Source of the DNA: Certhia americana
Taxonomy: Eukaryota > Chordata > Aves > Passeriformes > Certhiidae
Assembly: GCA_018697195.1 (NCBI GenBank)
Contig: CM031879.1
Coordinates: 22,836,333-22,900,332, forward strand
Reading direction: 5' to 3'
Length of the DNA stretch: 64,000 bases
The notes under the pieces: generated by a model
What the model was told of the DNA's origin: nothing
Database searches by the model: none
Seen by the model: the letters and a program-made list of their open reading frames with translations, nothing else
In this document: piece after piece, positions 62,501 to 64,000 of the stretch
How positions within the stretch are numbered: position 1 is the stretch's first letter
Layout of the letters: every line of letters starts with the position of its first letter
Program-made: the position numbers and the translations under genes

Positions 62501-63339
62501 GTTATCCAAAGAATCCTTAACACAGGCTACAGTCATGCTCTTTCTTGTTCTCCCTTACTGTCCCTGTGACTTTTCAGTTCTTGAAACGGTGCCAAAGCGA
62601 AATGGTGGAAAAATGTGGTATAGCTTGATTCCCACTTGCTGGGAAAATCAAAGCTTCCTTCAACCAGAAGAGGAACTTGAACTTGTCCACTTTGTGGACA
62701 GTTTTAAGGACATAAAGAGAAGGAGAGAAAGCAATAAGGGAAAGAATTAAGGAAAAAGGAAAGAATTAGCTGTGCTCTCTTCTTTGAAAGAACTGGAATA
62801 GAAGGAATCTCTGTTTCCCAACAAGCAGAGATATTTTCTATCAAGTGTGGGTGATTCAGATAAGTTAGGAGATAAATATTTGCTGACTATCATTTCTTTT
62901 TTTGCTCAATATGCTCCATGGCTTGGAGTCTGTTCTGAATTATGGGATTGCTTCATGAGCTCTGTGAGCCTTAGGTCTCCTAGCATAGAAACTAAACCTG
63001 TGTCATTTTTAGATTTCTAAGTCAGTTACTGGATAAAACTCAGAAATTACGTACTGGAGAAGGGAGATAATTCTTTATTTCATCTCTGGATTTCAGTCCC
63101 AGTCACACATCAGTAGTTACAACCTGAAGAGGGTTCCTGCATTATTGAATCTCTAATGGAGGTAAATTTACTTAGGCAAAATATTCTACTCAACACCTTC
63201 TCAAACACGTACTCAAAATGTATTATAAATTGTAAGAAATTAATTATATAGTATCAGAAAAATACTAAGTAAAGTGAGAGATGCACTTCTTGTTCTTTGA
63301 AAAGTTTATTGTATAGTAAGTTTCCATAAATATTTCATT
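59571..63339. other. Intergenic upstream of TES, nothing recognised
   Basis: AT-rich DNA between two CR1 fragments. TFEC would be the expected next gene in this direction from vertebrate synteny, but no exon of it is recognisable. Confidence 0.6.
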
Positions 63340-64000
63340 CATGGATGAACAAGGATCTCCTGGCAAAACTCAGACATAAAAAGGGAGTTTATAGAAGGTG
63401 GAAGCAGGGATGGGTAACCTGAGAGGAATACTGTGGCGCTGTCTGGCATGCAAAGATAAGTCTATGAAAGTCGAAGTCCCCTTGTAATTGAATCTGAGAA
63501 ATTGTGTCAAAAGCAGCAAGAAAAAGTTCTTGAATACACAAGTAGCAAAAGGAAAAGTAGGGGAAATGTGCACGTGTTGCTGAATGGGGAGGTGGCCCTG
63601 ATGACACAGGATATGCAAAAAGCATTGCCATCTTCACTTCAGTCTTTGCTAACAAGACTGGCCTTCAGAAAAGGGGAAAGTCTGGAACAAGGAAGGCATA
63701 CCTTTGGTAAAAGAAGATGAGGTCAGGGCATACACAAGCAAACTGGACATATGTAAGTCTATAGGTCCTAATGGGAGATATCCACGACTGCCAAGAAAGC
63801 TGGATGATGCCATTGTGAGTCCAGTTGATAATTTTGGATTCATCATGGTGACTGGGAGAAGTGCCTGAAGACTGGAGACAAGTAACTGTCACTCCTATCT
63901 TCAAACAAAGCAGGAGAAGGAGGACCAAGGGAACTTGGATTTGTGACAGCTGTCTACATACTTTTATTTTCCATCTGAAGAGAGATCAAAAATTTGATGT
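63340..64000 (+). mobile_element. CR1 LINE ORF2 (linker and reverse transcriptase N-terminal part), cut by window end
   Basis: Sequence from about 63340 matches the CR1 region between endonuclease and reverse transcriptase (caaaactcagacataaaaag, ggtggaagcagggatgg, gtagcaaaaggaaaagtagg). From about 63600 it matches the beginning of the RT domain, including a LKxSxxTGPDGxxP-like degraded segment near 63740-63790 and TPIFKQ near 63890-63908. Several stops and frameshifts make it a relic. It probably continues past the right edge. Confidence 0.85.

Noticed and set aside
1..64000. CRISPR arrays, operons, toxin-antitoxin or phage-type systems
   Set aside because: The window is vertebrate nuclear DNA with spliced genes and CR1 LINEs. 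No regularly spaced repeats with unique spacers and no clustered intact prokaryote-like frames are present.

Overview
The window is vertebrate nuclear DNA, almost certainly from a bird. Two observations support this: several 3'-truncated CR1 LINE fragments, the dominant interspersed repeat of avian genomes, and one complete spliced gene encoding a 421-residue testin (TES) that keeps the length and exon phases expected of the family. A passerine-type endogenous retrovirus fragment is also present. The species cannot be named from the sequence alone.

Layout. Positions 1 to about 31.2 kb are intergenic: AT-rich, with no supportable protein-coding exon, four recognisable CR1 fragments (about 0.9, 16, 21.3 and 26.1 kb), a (TA)24 microsatellite and one striking hairpin near 20 kb. 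Positions 31.2 to 58.6 kb hold TES on the minus strand: 3' UTR and poly(A) signal near 31.2 kb, coding exons 7 to 1 at 32441-32632, 33844-34002, 34413-34628, 37861-38196, 39360-39609, 48726-48811 and 58535-58561. All six introns have GT-AG ends, and the summed coding length (1266 nt) gives 421 codons plus stop. A CpG island with GC boxes and inverted CCAAT boxes surrounds the start. Positions 58.9 to 64 kb are the upstream flank, with one CR1 ending against the CpG island and another running off the right edge.

Inside the TES introns are an internally deleted CR1 (42.0-42.8 kb), a CpG-rich patch with a CTCF-like motif (43.8 kb) and a degenerate gammaretrovirus-like provirus in antisense orientation to TES (about 45.6-48.0 kb). 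The provirus shows capsid, zinc-knuckle, protease and RNase H-like pieces, with the central reverse transcriptase missing.

TES is a cytoskeletal adaptor (PET domain plus three LIM domains) acting at focal adhesions and actin filaments. In other vertebrates TES lies between TFEC and CAV2/CAV1/MET; neither neighbour is visible here. No CRISPR array, operon or prokaryotic system is present, and I found no convincing undescribed multi-gene system. The most unusual items are the retroviral fragment with its in-frame deletion and 18-bp direct repeat, the 51-bp hairpin, the 41-bp triplication inside the promoter-adjacent CR1, and two candidate regulatory clusters.
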